A stretch of DNA of 64,000 nt from Glandiceps talaboti (lineage: Eukaryota; Hemichordata; Enteropneusta; Spengelidae), in NCBI RefSeq assembly GCF_964340395.1, contig NC_135556.1, positions 13,173,910-13,237,909 of the forward strand, read 5' to 3'. The position numbers and the translations under genes were made by a program. Of this stretch, positions 11,856 to 23,600 are shown in pieces (within the stretch, counting starts at the first letter, position 1; the number at the start of each line of letters is the position of its first letter). Below the pieces are notes generated by a model. The model was not told where the DNA came from and did not search any database. It was given only the letters and a program-made list of their open reading frames with translations.

Positions 11856-12129
11856 CCCGCCATTAGTGTCCTGTCATGTCACGATATTATATGTATGTCA
11901 TGTTATGTTGTATCGTATCACCCTACTGCCTGTGTCAAGGTCATCTAAAAATAGCTATATTTTTATTTTGTCTAGATATGATGTATCAATACCAGAGTGT
12001 CAGCTTAAACGGAGAGGCACATGCTGCCCTGCTAAATCTAATTCTGCCGCAAAGGTTTTAAGAAGAGCCCGTAGATGCTACAGGGATGGTCTGCCAGCAG
12101 ATGGGGAATACAATCTTCAACTAAATTAG

Positions 12130-12949
12130 CAAAGAATCGAAAAATGATATTCCTCATTTACACAATGTACAGTAAGTTGCTTATAGCAACTTGAAGTAAC
12201 CAATGTTGTAAATCGGTTACGCAATAAATCTTGGAATCCACATATGTGCTCCATTAAATATTATTTCTGTAGCAATTTTCCTTGAATTTGCCATGAATAA
12301 ATAAAGTTTGGTGGTAGTTATTGAAAATGTGAACTCTAGATCTATGAATATGGAATATTATCTGCGCATGGAAATTACAAGTTTCCCTCCAAAGGTATCC
12401 TCACTAATTACAAGGATGGGGGGGGGGGGGTAAATTGTGGCCTGTTGTGTAAAATGTCACCCGCCCCAATTCATTTTATTAAAAGATGCCCCCATCTCGA
12501 CGCCATTTCTCTGAAACATAACCCTCCCCCGAACACGTACAAAAAGAGAGATCAAAATGCGATGAGAAATGAAAAGGGACCTAATTATAAGTCTGAGACT
12601 GAATGGTAAGGTTCGTGTCGCTGCCACCATATTGACACTTTTAATGGGCCGGCCACCGTTTGTTTCCCACTCTTACAGCGAATTTGTATGAAGGCACTGC
12701 ATTAATTAATTCCTGTGTTTGGATCTATTTAACAGAGCTGAAGGTCAGACCTCTAAAAGTCTAGACGGATACACTACCAACAGTGCATAGATCGAGGTTA
12801 ACATCCCTACTCCACGACATATTCCCGTTCTCTCCTGTGAGAAACACTCCTTTCCTAACACTACAACTAACTCATTCATTGAATGTTTGACAGTAGTGAT
12901 TTGACTAATGTGGTCTTATATAACGGTACAACGGTGGCAGTGGTGGGAT
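12130..12949. other. intergenic, no gene recognised
   Basis: This is AT-rich sequence with a run of about 12 G at 12418-12430 and no exon or transposon that I can support. The minisatellite array begins at about 12950. Confidence 0.5.
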
Positions 12950-14205
12950 GCAGCAGCTGTCGAATGAGGCAGCGGTATGGTGGCATGGTGGGATGGAGCA
13001 GCGGTATGGTGGGTATGGTGGGATGTATCAGCGGTATGATGGGTATGGTGGGATGTAGCAGCGGTATGATTGGTATGGTGGGGTGTAGCAGCGGTATGGT
13101 GGGTATGGTGGAATGTAGCAGCGGTATGGTGGGTATGGTGGGATGTAGCAGCGGTATGGTGGGTATGGTGGGATGTAGCAGTGGTGTGGTGGCAGTGGTT
13201 GGATGTAGCAGCGGTATGGTGGGATGTAGCAGCTGTATGATGGGTATGGTGGGATGTAGCAGCGGTATGGTGGGTATGGTGGTATGTAGCAGGGTATGGT
13301 GGGTATGGTGGTATGTAGCAGCGGTATGGTGGGTATGGTGGGATGTAGCAGTGGTGTGGTGGCAGTGGTTGGATGTAGCAGCGGTATGGTGGGATGTAGC
13401 AGCTGTATGGTGGGTATGGTGGTATGTAGCAGCGGTATCTGAACTCTACTTCGTATTGGATATTGGCGCTCTATAAATGTATTGATTGATTGATTGATTG
13501 ATTGATATAGTGGGTATGGTGGTATGTAGCAGCGGTATGGTGGTATGGTGGGATGTAGCAGCGGTATGATGGGTATGGTGGGATGTAGCAGCGGTATAGT
13601 GGGTATGGTGGGATGTAGCAGCGGTATGGTGGGCATGGTGGGATGTAGCAGCTGTATGATGGGTATGGTGGGATGTAGCAGTGGTATGGTGGGTATGGTG
13701 GGATGTAGCAGCGGTATAGTGGGTATGGTGGTATGTAGCAGCGGTATGATGGTATGGTGGGTATGGTGGGATGTAGCAGCGGTATGGTGGGTATGGTGGG
13801 ATGTAGCAGCGGTATAGTGGGTATGGTGGTATGTAGCAGCGGTATTGTGGCATGGTGGGATGTAGCAGCGGTATGGTGGGTATGGTGGGATGTAGCAGCG
13901 GTATAGTGGGTATGGTGGGATGTAGCAGCGGTATAGTGGGTATGGTGGTATGTAGCAGCGGTATAGTGGGTATGGTGGGATGTAGCAGCGGTATAGTGGG
14001 TATGGTGGGATGTAGCAGCTGTATGATGGGTATGGTGGGATGTAGCAGCGGTATAGTGGGTATGGTGGGATGTAGCAGCGGTATGGTGGGATGTAGCAGC
14101 GGTATGGTGGGTATGGTGGGATGTAGCAGCGGTATGGTGGGTATGGTGGGATGTAGCAGTGGTGTGGTGGCAGTGGTTGGATGTAGCAGTGGTGTGGTGC
14201 CACTA
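12950..14205. repeat. 30-bp minisatellite of about 1.25 kb
   Basis: About 40 copies of a G-rich 30-mer (ggtatggtgggatgtagcag followed by cggtatggtg) are present, with variants such as gtgtggtggcagtggttgg. The period is a multiple of three, so open frames persist on both strands (for instance a Cys-Tyr-Ile-Pro-Pro-Tyr-Pro repeat on the minus strand), but there is no sign that these are genes. The array is interrupted at 13438-13506 by a short foreign piece. Confidence 0.95.
13438..13506 (+). mobile_element. short SINE/LINE-tail-like insertion in the minisatellite
   Basis: The piece ends attggcgctctataaatgta followed by (ttga)n. A gcgctntataaatg stretch plus a short tandem tail is typical of the 3' ends of many invertebrate SINEs. 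Only the 3' end is present, so this is a truncated copy or a captured fragment. Confidence 0.45.
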
Positions 14206-14690
14206 GGTTGATGCAAAATCACAAAACATTGCAGAGTGAGATTGAAAAATGGGTCACAGTAATATTTAACTCTCCCCTAATTCATTGTTTCTAAACTATG
14301 GTCCTCCTGAGAGAACAGGTTTGTAAAATATGACGCTGTACTTCCCTAGGGCCACAGCGCCCCCCCCTCCCCGCGCACCTGTAATTTCTGACGATTCCCT
14401 AAGATAAGGATTCTGGAAGGAATTTATGCAGACCTGTAAGTCAGGATACAGTGGATTCCCGACCACGTCTATTATAAAGGGCGATAGAGAGAACTTGTCA
14501 TAAAGTGACTGGTGCAACAAAGGATGTGGTCTGGACTGTTTACTGCGATGTTGGGCTGCCGTACCTCCAAGTCGTCGTTTATGAATACAGTACAAGGATA
14601 CGGATATACGAGGGCTAGGAGGTACAATATCTCATATGCAGAATAACGCAGTAGCGCAGTAAACAGGCTAGGGTACGTTACGAGTGTTGC
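14206..14690. other. intergenic, no gene recognised
   Basis: There is an open frame on the minus strand at 14296-14595 (99 codons, start MYCIHKRRLGG) with no recognisable domain and no clear splice partner. The sequence reads like part of an old repeat. I do not call a gene. Confidence 0.4.
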
Positions 14691-15260
14691 TATGGGTTCG
14701 TTTATGGTATTCTCTTTCGATATAGCAACTTAACTTCTAGCAGGGAATTAGCTAGCAAGAGGTACTCTCAGAATCACTGCACAGGGACTAGACCAAGATA
14801 TGACTACAAGATGATTTATTGATCAGCACTGGCTCAAACACCACTTCAACACAGGTTCGGGAGATATAAAAATCTACCCAACAAGTCCCAAGCTGCTATC
14901 CATCACTCCACCCATATCTCTCCATATCTAGTTACAATAGTTATCCTATCTTATAGCCCAGAAAAGGGGCGTTTCTCGATATGCAACGCATATTAATATC
15001 ACAACACAATTCTTATTCTAAATCTGCATCCGGCGTCAAGAGACGTTTCAAACATCCGATTGGTTGGGAGTTTACTATATTTACATATGATCACATGATA
15101 TTCAAATTATCATTGCCACGCATCAATGTTCGTTGCCATCTTAACAAATACTTTCTATAACAATATATTCTTATGACAGTCAATGCCGACTATGAATGCA
15201 TACAAATTCTATTCCTTTGAAATTGTAATAAGTTTGTTTGACATTTAGCCGACATCGATG
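14690..15260 (-). mobile_element. possible solo LTR fossil
   Basis: Read on the minus strand, the segment has a TATA-like box followed, within a few tens of bases, by an AATAAA signal, the spacing common in retroelement long terminal repeats, and it ends near ...AGCAACA. No internal coding region is next to it, so it would be a solitary LTR. The borders are uncertain and no matching target-site duplication was found. Confidence 0.28.
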
Positions 15261-15730
15261 TCTCCAGACATCCAGTCTCTTCTTTGAAAGCTAATCTAAT
15301 GGTTCCCTTTGTTTCAAGCCCAGCACTCTAACTTGAACTTGATACTATAACTAACAAAAGCTATAATAACATTACCGGAGATTAGGTTTTAGATACTTAT
15401 TGTTCTCGCTACTAATAGCATTTTCCATTGTTTCTTCTAATTGTATTCTTTTGTTATTCACGTGTCTTTGTACTTGATTGGAATGTTCCCTTTTGTAGTT
15501 ATAATTGTGTCTTGGTTTTGCTAAAGTGCTTGGCCAAAAACAATAGGATCCATTATATCGATACATTTGTACTTCTGTATTAGAATTTCGCCTGTTTCCA
15601 AATTTATCAACCTAAAATCAGTTAATATCTTTTACTATATTTTCATATAAAAAATGTATGTAACACGAGTATTCACCCAAAAGTACGTCTGTGGTGACCC
15701 AGTAATTAAGTGTTAATGAAAACGATTTAA

Positions 15731-15870
15731 GCAATAACCCCCGCCGAAGGCGGGTATACACGAGATTTTGGTACAATTCGCGACATATAGCACGAGCCGA
15801 ATGGCGAGTGCTATATGGAGCGAATTGTACCAAATTCGAGTGTATACCCGCCTTCGGAGGGGGTTATTGC
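15731..15870. repeat. 140-bp fold-back element
   Basis: This is a long stem-loop. The outer arms are gcaataacccccgccgaagg and the reverse of gccttcggagggggttattgc. Inner paired blocks gtatacac / gtgtatac, ggtacaattcgc / gcgaattgtacc and atatagcac / gtgctatat surround the loop gagccgaatggcga. The layout matches the hairpins at 10443 and 11003 (same size, loop of gag-cga-gccga type) with unrelated arm sequences. Confidence 0.88.
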
Positions 15871-16314
15871 TATTATATCAAAATATGTGTCTATTTCTTC
15901 TAAATATGATTCTGTGGTTATTTATATGCCTGAAAAGACGAATTCGCACGTACAGAAAAAGATCGTCGGTAATAGATCGTCGGGAACGAGCATATTTTGA
16001 TGAGTGGATACGTTCATGTCGCCAACACACACACTGCATGAACACAAACCATACACTACACATTGCATTGCATTGATACATTACTTTATTTACATCATAT
16101 AAATTATAATGCATAACGAAAACGCGTTGAAAACTAGCAACGAAGAAAACGGGGCAAGGGGTCAAAGAAAGTAACAATTTTGTTTGGATATTTACATAAG
16201 AACAATGCAATCTTGTACACTGCTAAAAATAGATGTCTCGGCGTTGAATCAGTGGAATCGGAGAAAGCTCGAGACAGTAAATCAGAGACGCGACGTTACA
16301 CAGTCTACTTTAAT

Positions 16315-16662
16315 TTAATGGTTAACAAATTGAACATTGACTGAACCTGAAAATGTACAGTTTTGAAATAATCCTGACGCACTTGACTGATGGTTAAAAG
16401 TTAAATTGGTGTTGCTTGATTCAACGAGAGCAGGACGCTGACGGCTCGTTGCATGGGAGAACTTGTACCTTATCAGCCATGGCCAGTGATGTTGAAGCCA
16501 CTGATCGATCGTTACTTTCGATCGCAAGGTCATCAGTGGAATTATTTGGACTACTGTAACCCAAACTATTGGACAGGATACCTGACATACCTTACTCTTA
16601 GGAAGTGTTAACTTATTGGTATAAGAACGAACACTAGCTTCATTTTTGAGAGTACTATTCAT
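16315..16662 (-). other. open frame of unknown function with an NCTFSGSVNVQ end
   Basis: This minus-strand frame of 115 codons has no known domain. Its last third (GLFQNCTFSGSVNVQFVNH, then stop) resembles the short NxTFxGxVNVxxxN-type ends seen in some invertebrate death-fold and NLR-like proteins, which are thought to be related to RHIM/amyloid signalling motifs. The first two thirds look non-coding. If real it would be a last exon, but no partner exon was identified. Confidence 0.2.
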
Positions 16663-16678
16663 ATGCTAGTTTAGGGGT

Positions 16679-16710
16679 CCATTTTACCACTGCCAGCCGT
16701 GGTAAAATGG
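16679..16710. repeat. short perfect hairpin
   Basis: Arms ccattttaccac and gtggtaaaatgg (12 bp each) flank an 8-base loop. It may be the end of a small palindromic repeat. Confidence 0.7.
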
Positions 16711-16977
16711 GGTTTTACCACAGTTATTATCCAATCAGAATGGCGCATAGTAGCATGATATAATATAATATTTAATATCTAAGGTAACAATGCAGTTTGC
16801 ACAAGTTTACAATCAGTCCTTTGTGAATTGTTCAAAATCATGGTACATGTATGTTGTTTCCGATGATATAGTAACTGCTTTTAAGATCTTTAAACTCTAC
16901 TTCATGATTTCACACTTCGCATGAGTTGAACTGTGACTGTTTCACCCCCCCCCAAACTATCAATTTTCAATTACCGC

Positions 16978-19110
16978 TCACTTGTTCCGAAAATCTTCTC
17001 CAAGTTTGCAATATAATGCAAATTCCTCATCAGTAGCAAATCCACAGTTGGGAAGTTTACCATTGTAGCAATCCCATGCTCTTCGTAGTACGCTTTCCAC
17101 AGGATCGGTTTGGGATGAACTACATGTGCCAGTGCGTTTTATTATCCGTTCTAGACCTGATATGTTGTACCTACAAATTATCATAGAAAGATATCACATG
17201 GACACAAATGCACAAGTGAAAGATATGACGTTAGCTCATTAATGCAAGTACTAAGATGTAACGTTGTCTTTGCACAAAACATTGATAATCTAGGTACGAG
17301 GGTCGAATATATGTTAGTCTACTTTAGTCTACACCTCCACTCACAGTATAGTCAAAGTCGTTACTCCAGAAGTCCTGAGATGCGTGAAATGCAATTTACA
17401 TGGTTTAGTGTAATAGAGACCACGCTAGGATCCAGACTAAATATATGTTTATATCTCCTACATATCTCCTACTTCTTTCAGTTCTGTGTAAATCATGAAT
17501 GGTAAGCCTTAAACCTCGGTGACGTCGACTGAACTGTGCATTTGTAGTTGCCAAACAGGGGATCACCCAGTACAGTGTCTACACTCACTGCAGACGATAC
17601 AAATCATCATGTTTATGCTAGGGAGTCCAACTCTGTTCCCATTCAAAAGCTACTTGCTGCATTCTTATTGAAACATTACTTAACTATCACTTGCAATTGA
17701 CTGGACTCTAACCTTGTATTTAGATATATTTGATCCGATGACAAAATTTATGATACTTATAAAAAAAATGTTTGGGAATACCTGCTATACAATCAACTGT
17801 TCTAACAATACAAGAAGACAATTGTTACGTCATAGAAGGCAAGCATTGACGTTAGTGATTCGCATCATACTAAAATAGTTAATTGACAGTTTTATGCACA
17901 TGATTTTTCCTGTCAATGAGTAAAAATCTTACAATCTCAGCTTGTGCCACCTTAACCTTTAACCTTTAACCTTAACACTAACTCCCTAGCTTGAATGCAA
18001 ATGTCTACATTTCTATATGCCTTGGTTATAATATAGGGTAAAATACATCTCTATATTTTACTTTATTCTTCCTTCTGTTCAGAACTTTGATTTATTTTCC
18101 TCAAACAATGTAGATAAACTACGACGCCTCGCAGTATTCTTATTTCATGCCAAAAAAATCCAAAAAGAAGCTATCAGTGTTATGTAACAGTTTCATTGCC
18201 TTTTATAGCACTGCTTTATTGTAATAATTGTATATTGTATCTTTGGGCCGATGTCTCCTAATTCGGAGTAAATATAAAAAAATAGACCTATATGGTTATG
18301 ATTACATGGTGTATTAAAAACAAGAAAAGATAATAAAATTATGTTTTTTGAGTTAAAGAATTTTTTGAAAGAAAATCATAGCCATTGACTTGAATCTACA
18401 TACCTGTATTTCCTGACCAATGCAATACCACCCATGGCATTTTCACGAAACTCAGAAAGTGACGAACGCATAAGAACACCTTTGCATTGCTTTCCGCTTT
18501 CATCTCGCTTATAGTGGATAACGGCTGGTTCGTTTTTATATTCCCCGATATATATACCTGTAATAGTAATTAATAAATGGATTGATACTCACCAAAAGCA
18601 TATGAAAAACGACACTATTTTTGTCTAAATCAATACTTGCAATTCATGTGGTGATTTTTTTTCACTTGAAATTTTAACTCTTGTCATGTTTCTGTTTCCA
18701 AAATACGAATTTAATTCGTGCAAAATTGAAACGATAATGTATTTAAATGTACTTAGCTCGTTTGAAAATGTGAGGTGACCTGTGATTTCAAATGCCCATG
18801 TTGGTTTTATATTAGGATACATTGTCGTATTTTTGTGAACTTTAACCTCAGCAGACTACATATTTGTTGGTTTTGACATAGCGTCATCCATTCGGACAAT
18901 TCTTAAAATTCGGCTTTGAAGGTAAGAGACTTCTTAGGTCGACACCATTGTGAAAGGCGCTTAAAAATATGTACCATTATTAATGATAAAAACAAGTTAT
19001 ATAGCATGCTTACCATGTCGTGGTCTGAAATATGTCGCTGTGTAGACATAGATGTGATCCCCCGGATCTAAGTTGTATGGATTGACGAAGTGGGACAACC
19101 AGTAAGCCAT
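16978..19110 (-). CDS. LRAT-like protein lacking the catalytic Cys (147 aa)
   Basis: Exons on the minus strand are 19110-19014, 18557-18404 and 17170-16978, joined in phases 1 and 2 like the other LRAT genes. The protein begins MAYWLSHFVNPYNLDPGDHI, carries RHGIYIGEYKN and VIHY (both family histidines kept), and has the ERIIKRTGTC segment. Where active relatives have NNCEHF it reads TDEEF: the Cys is gone and the motif is one residue shorter. The C-terminus is also shortened, stopping at LGEDFRNK. All frames and splice sites are otherwise intact, which argues for a functional non-catalytic protein rather than simple decay. It stands head-to-head with the gene at 21268, about 2.2 kb between start codons, so a shared promoter region is possible. 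Confidence 0.8.
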
Positions 19111-21267
19111 AGCAGGTCGATACGTGTATTATGTCTGTATTTTATTCTCTGGCAATACATTTAATAAGTCTTTCAAAGCTTGACGTCAATACATTGTAAT
19201 GTTGAAAATTGGAATTACCCAGGTTTCTATTTTTAGCACCTTGGTCGGTCGAGATAATGCTGTGTGGCCTACAGTTCATGACAATGTTAGCATCACAGCC
19301 ATTGGATATATAGAATGCGATGTGTATATCAGTTCACTGAAGTAAATGGAGGAGTGAAGGATCGTACAACTAACGTCATTTTTGCTTCGTGTTGCAACAT
19401 ATATAGCCTGGGTGTTCGTCTAACCCTGCTACGAAGTGATACAGGTACGTATTCAAGTGACCAATCATCGCCTACATACGATCACCATCAACACCCACGT
19501 CACGAGACGAGACTGACGTATTGACACATACAGAAGAAAACAATGTATTCAGTTAGTTCGCAGAATTAGAAACGAAAGGTTATTCAGAAGTCAAATTTTA
19601 TAAAGTTGTAGGACTGGAGTGTGATACTGCAGTGTTGATTGTGTAGATAATGAGCATTCCTGGTACATAGATACAAATACGAAGTCTAATGATGTCAATA
19701 CAAAGACATCATTGTATTGGCATCGCTAGAGTTCTCACCTGTAGTATGCACCTGGAATATATTTTCTCCTAATGTACGACCCAAAGGAATTGTAATGTCG
19801 TAATGGATTGTTTCCAGAATATTTTGGAAACAATACACAATTTTTTTTTTATAACTTACAGTCTTATTTATCTCTCGTCGCTTAAAGTTTCTTTTTCGGT
19901 TTTTCTCAGTCGCATAATTGCAAAGCGTAATAAACCCAAAATCTAAATATTTAGGAGAGAGGGTATTTTGATGAGGTATATATACACACACACGGCTTTG
20001 ATGTTGAAACTCATGATCGGCTGTTGTTTTCCAAGTTTGCGCATGTGCAATCAAGAAATCTCAATCACGATCAGTGCAGTGCGTCAGATTTGATCGTGTT
20101 GTCGTACACCAAGCCTTAACCTTTGACCCGTCTCTTGAGAAAGTGCTGTCGAAAGTGAAAGAATAATACCACTAAATTATTTGGTTCTGATTGTATACGG
20201 CAATGTAAAGGTAAGGAGTGTGAATGCTATTCAGTGGTTGTGGCTGTTAATATACTGCATGATAGACGCACATAGCAGTACTACCAAAACATTCTCATGG
20301 ACAAATACACGTACACACATATCATGTAGATTTGTAACCGGACTGAGGTTACACATGTAATACTTTGTGTGCATCAAAATTGCACATTGATGAGTTGGTG
20401 AGTCATTCACAGTAATGTGACAAAGGTGTATTGTTTATATGTCACGGGTTACCTTGTCTAATGTAATGTAAAGTACAAATCCTATACATACATACGTGCA
20501 TATCTATTGAATCACGTCATCGCAGGTCGTCAATGAAACATCAGTGACCTTTGACCGAAACAGTCATTCAGCTCCCATCACAACATATCCACACATGAGG
20601 GCAGTGATGAACGTCCATCACTAGCCCGGAAAGATGATAGATTGGAACTTTTAAAGGCTCTAGGAACGCATTTGATTTTTCAGATCGTGGCCATTGCATC
20701 GTGTGGTGGCTGTGACAGGTAAGGGAGGGGGGGGGGGGGGTTACCCAAATAAGGTTTAAAAAATATACGACTCGTCACAAGTTTTGAAATTGAAAATGAC
20801 TATAAAATATCTTTTTCATCTCGACACACGTTGTGCTATACGTACCACATCTGAAAAATAAATGATTTCAAAACCTGCATCCAATATCACCGTCCACGTG
20901 AATTTTCTTTTTAATATTCTCCTGCTTCACCACGGAGAAGACTACATCAATACTATAGGCTAACAGAGAGAAAAAAACTGGGAAAGAAAGTATTAATAAA
21001 ATGACAGGAATAGAGATTCAGCCTTTACTAACTATAACTAAACATTGTAATCTCCAACAAAACTTCTTTTAGGTATTTTCAACTGTATGACGGTGCCGTA
21101 AAAGAGGGGGTAGTTTACGACGATGGCGTTAAATTGCTCCATGTATATATTTTGCTTTCAATATCACCTTTGTGGATAAAGGATTAAGAAATCAAGTTTT
21201 GAACTAAGTCTCTGACTGGCACCATAAATACAACTATCTGTTTATTTATTAATCGCAGGAACATAAA
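19111..21267. promoter_or_regulatory. shared region between divergent LRAT-like genes
   Basis: This interval separates the starts of a minus and a plus gene. A GTAAGG donor after gctgtgacag (about 20718) and an acceptor ending at 21257 (cgcag, 10 bases before the ATG at 21268) suggest a 5' untranslated exon for the plus gene around 20.15-20.72 kb. No specific promoter element is claimed. There is a run of about 13 G at 20725-20740. Confidence 0.4.
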
Positions 21268-22770
21268 ATGTCATTACCAACATTGACGGATTGGAACTGG
21301 TATCGACATACTGTTGACCTAGAAGAGTTGAAGGCAGGAGACCACATCTACACATACAACACAGGCTTATTTACTTCAAACCATGGTTAGCAATATTCAT
21401 GATTTAAATATTGAAGTTTAGCAAATAATTATTCCCTATTACCTCAGAGCTATATGAATTATTAAAAAGTTAAATGTCTTTTATGTAAAAATAACAACGA
21501 TCAACACGTTAACCTATCTTTGTCTTGACTGGTTCATTGAATCACTGCAGGTATTTACGTGGGAAAATCATTTGGTGGCCCAAAGGTACTACATTTGAGT
21601 TGGGAAAATTCTGAAGATGACAACAGTGTTCGCATTCGACTTGCCTCATTAGATGAGTTTCGAGAAACCACTTGGAGATATTATGCTGTTATTCGCAAAT
21701 ACAGGTAGGGAAGTTTTCACACTTATTTATTTCTCAACTGTTCAATAACAAATACTCATGCCTCAGGATATTACCATTAGCACATCAATCTAGTAAAACA
21801 ATATGTTTTAAAAGTATTTTATAATTGTAAATACAATACTTCATTGACTTCATTATCCTTGGAAACCACAAACTAAAATAAACTAAGGTTGCTGATATAT
21901 CATCAGAATTGAAATTATAGCTATAAATGATGGAGGCTTGGTCTTTCACTCATCGGACATTGCGTCTTTGGCACATATTCCAACTCTAGACTAACAATCA
22001 CAGAGACACAACAAACACATTAGGATCCTTTGCCCAATCACATTGAACACTGATAAAGCATGATTGCCATTCTTTCACAATGCAGTAAAACAGGCTTCTA
22101 ATGAAAATATTATACATGGACTTGCTGACGTCAATTGTTTATTTTCTAACTGATAATCAACATTTAAACTTGACTACTTCTACATCCCCACTGTACATAT
22201 CACCTATGTAATTGTTTCGTGTTGTATTACAAGTTGTCTGAGGTTATACATGTGTAATAAATGTCATGTCACATGAGTAAAACACCAAACCTACATCATG
22301 TTAGCTGTAACACTGCATTCCATTAGATACAGTACTATATACAGTTAGATAAGTTACCTTCAAGTTTTTTGGAATCCAGTTTGAAGCGACTACATAGCTA
22401 AGTTTGTCTGAATCTTTCAGACCTTGTCATATTTGGTATATATTATATAGTTTAGAAAGGACTCCCTGTCGTGGAAATTTAAGTAAATGTATGAATTTTA
22501 TCATGTCATAATATATATTTTGGTAGGTACGGCGTTCCAGAATTAGAATGCCAAATCAAACGTCGTGGTACCTGCTGCTGCACTGAGGCTGATCCGTCCG
22601 AGGTAGTGCTGGCGAGAGCATGGGAGTGTTACCGGAATGGATTACCACGAGAAAGTGGCCATCTTCGTTTCAGTAATAATGAACAATTTGCTTTGTACTG
22701 TACATTAGGAGAGGACTATGGTACTATACAGAAATACGACCAGACTAAGCGATTGTTCTCATTCTGGTAG
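21268..22770 (+). CDS. LRAT-like protein lacking the catalytic Cys (171 aa)
   Basis: Exons are 21268-21385, 21551-21704 and 22527-22770 with clean GT-AG sites in phases 1 and 2. The start is MSLPTLTDWNWYRHTVDLEE, then AGDHIY. The family histidines are kept in SNHGIYVGKS and VLHL. Exon 3 aligns residue for residue with the active copies (LECQIKRRGTCC ... YDQTKRLFSFW), except that NNCEHF reads NNEQF. The exon is 244 bases against 247 in the active genes, exactly one codon less, and the missing codon is that of the catalytic Cys. The gene is otherwise undamaged, so it is best seen as a pseudoenzyme. AATAAA at 23039-23044 could be its poly(A) signal. It pairs head-to-head with the gene at 16978-19110. 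Confidence 0.85.
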
Positions 22771-23400
22771 CAGAGGGTTTATGAGTAAACTTCCACCATG
22801 CATTGCTGTGTCGTAAAGTGTAACGAACTCTAATAAAACCTATACGTTTCAAGTATACCATATGAGGCGATAAGATAAAATGAGAATAGTGAATGATAAT
22901 ATTACCGGTATTCAGACATTTCCGAAGAGATCTCATAGATTGCTCATTTTGATAACAGTAAAAGTATGAGATACATTTTTTTTTTACATTTTGTCATAAT
23001 GTCCATTATCCAAAACCACAGCGGATTTCACTGCTGCAAATAAAGACATTTATGGTAACCTTTGCCTAAACGTACTATGGCGATGAAAGAGTCTGTACAC
23101 ATGCAGCTTATGAAGCAATACCCCATCTGTATCCCTGTAATCTTATTTACAAATCATAGAAACCTGAATAGGAACGTCTTTCACTGATTATGATTGGCCT
23201 TCTGATCATGACATACTATTATTGAACTTGGAACCCGGTCTTATAATGTTAAGCGATATATATGTGCAATCTAAGTGAAAATGAAACAAAAGAAAATGTA
23301 TGTATGTATGTATGTATGTATGTATGTATGTATGTATGTATGTATGTATGTACGTACGTATGTACGTATTTATTTATGTATGTATGTATGTATGTATGTA

Positions 23401-23435
<35 letters not shown>

Positions 23436-23513
23436 ATGTATGTCACATGTATGTGTTTGTGGATATGTATGTGTGTGTATGTATGAATGTATTTATGTAT
23501 GTACATGTGTATA

Positions 23514-23548
<35 letters not shown>

Positions 23549-23567
23549 GTGTGTATGTATATATCTA

Positions 23568-23600
<33 letters not shown>

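Larger units (their letters stand above)
9806..12129 (+). pseudogene. decayed LRAT-domain gene
   Basis: Exon 1 starts normally at 9806 (MALTHDVEVADLVPG) but meets a stop right after Gly15, where the duplicated segment ends, so the GDHIY...SHH half is missing. Exon 2 (10215-10365) is intact and open: GIYMGKRGGVHKVMHF, with the His kept and good splice sites in the expected phases. Exon 3 (11976-12129) codes for the usual IPECQLKRRGTCC segment but stops at EYNLQLN, exactly where the others read NNCEHF, so no catalytic Cys is encoded. The intron between exons 2 and 3 is swollen by fold-backs, a duplicated TIR element and a TCATTG array. Exons 2 and 3 differ clearly from the tandem copies, so they belong to an older gene whose first exon was overwritten by the unit 3 breakpoint. 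It could still make a short transcript, but an active enzyme is unlikely. Confidence 0.75.

Noticed and set aside
13028-14203. 391-codon minus-strand frame of Cys-Tyr-Ile-Pro-Pro-Tyr-Pro repeats
   Set aside because: It is the reverse reading of a 30-bp minisatellite; the other strand is equally open, and there are no splice sites, start context or unique ends.
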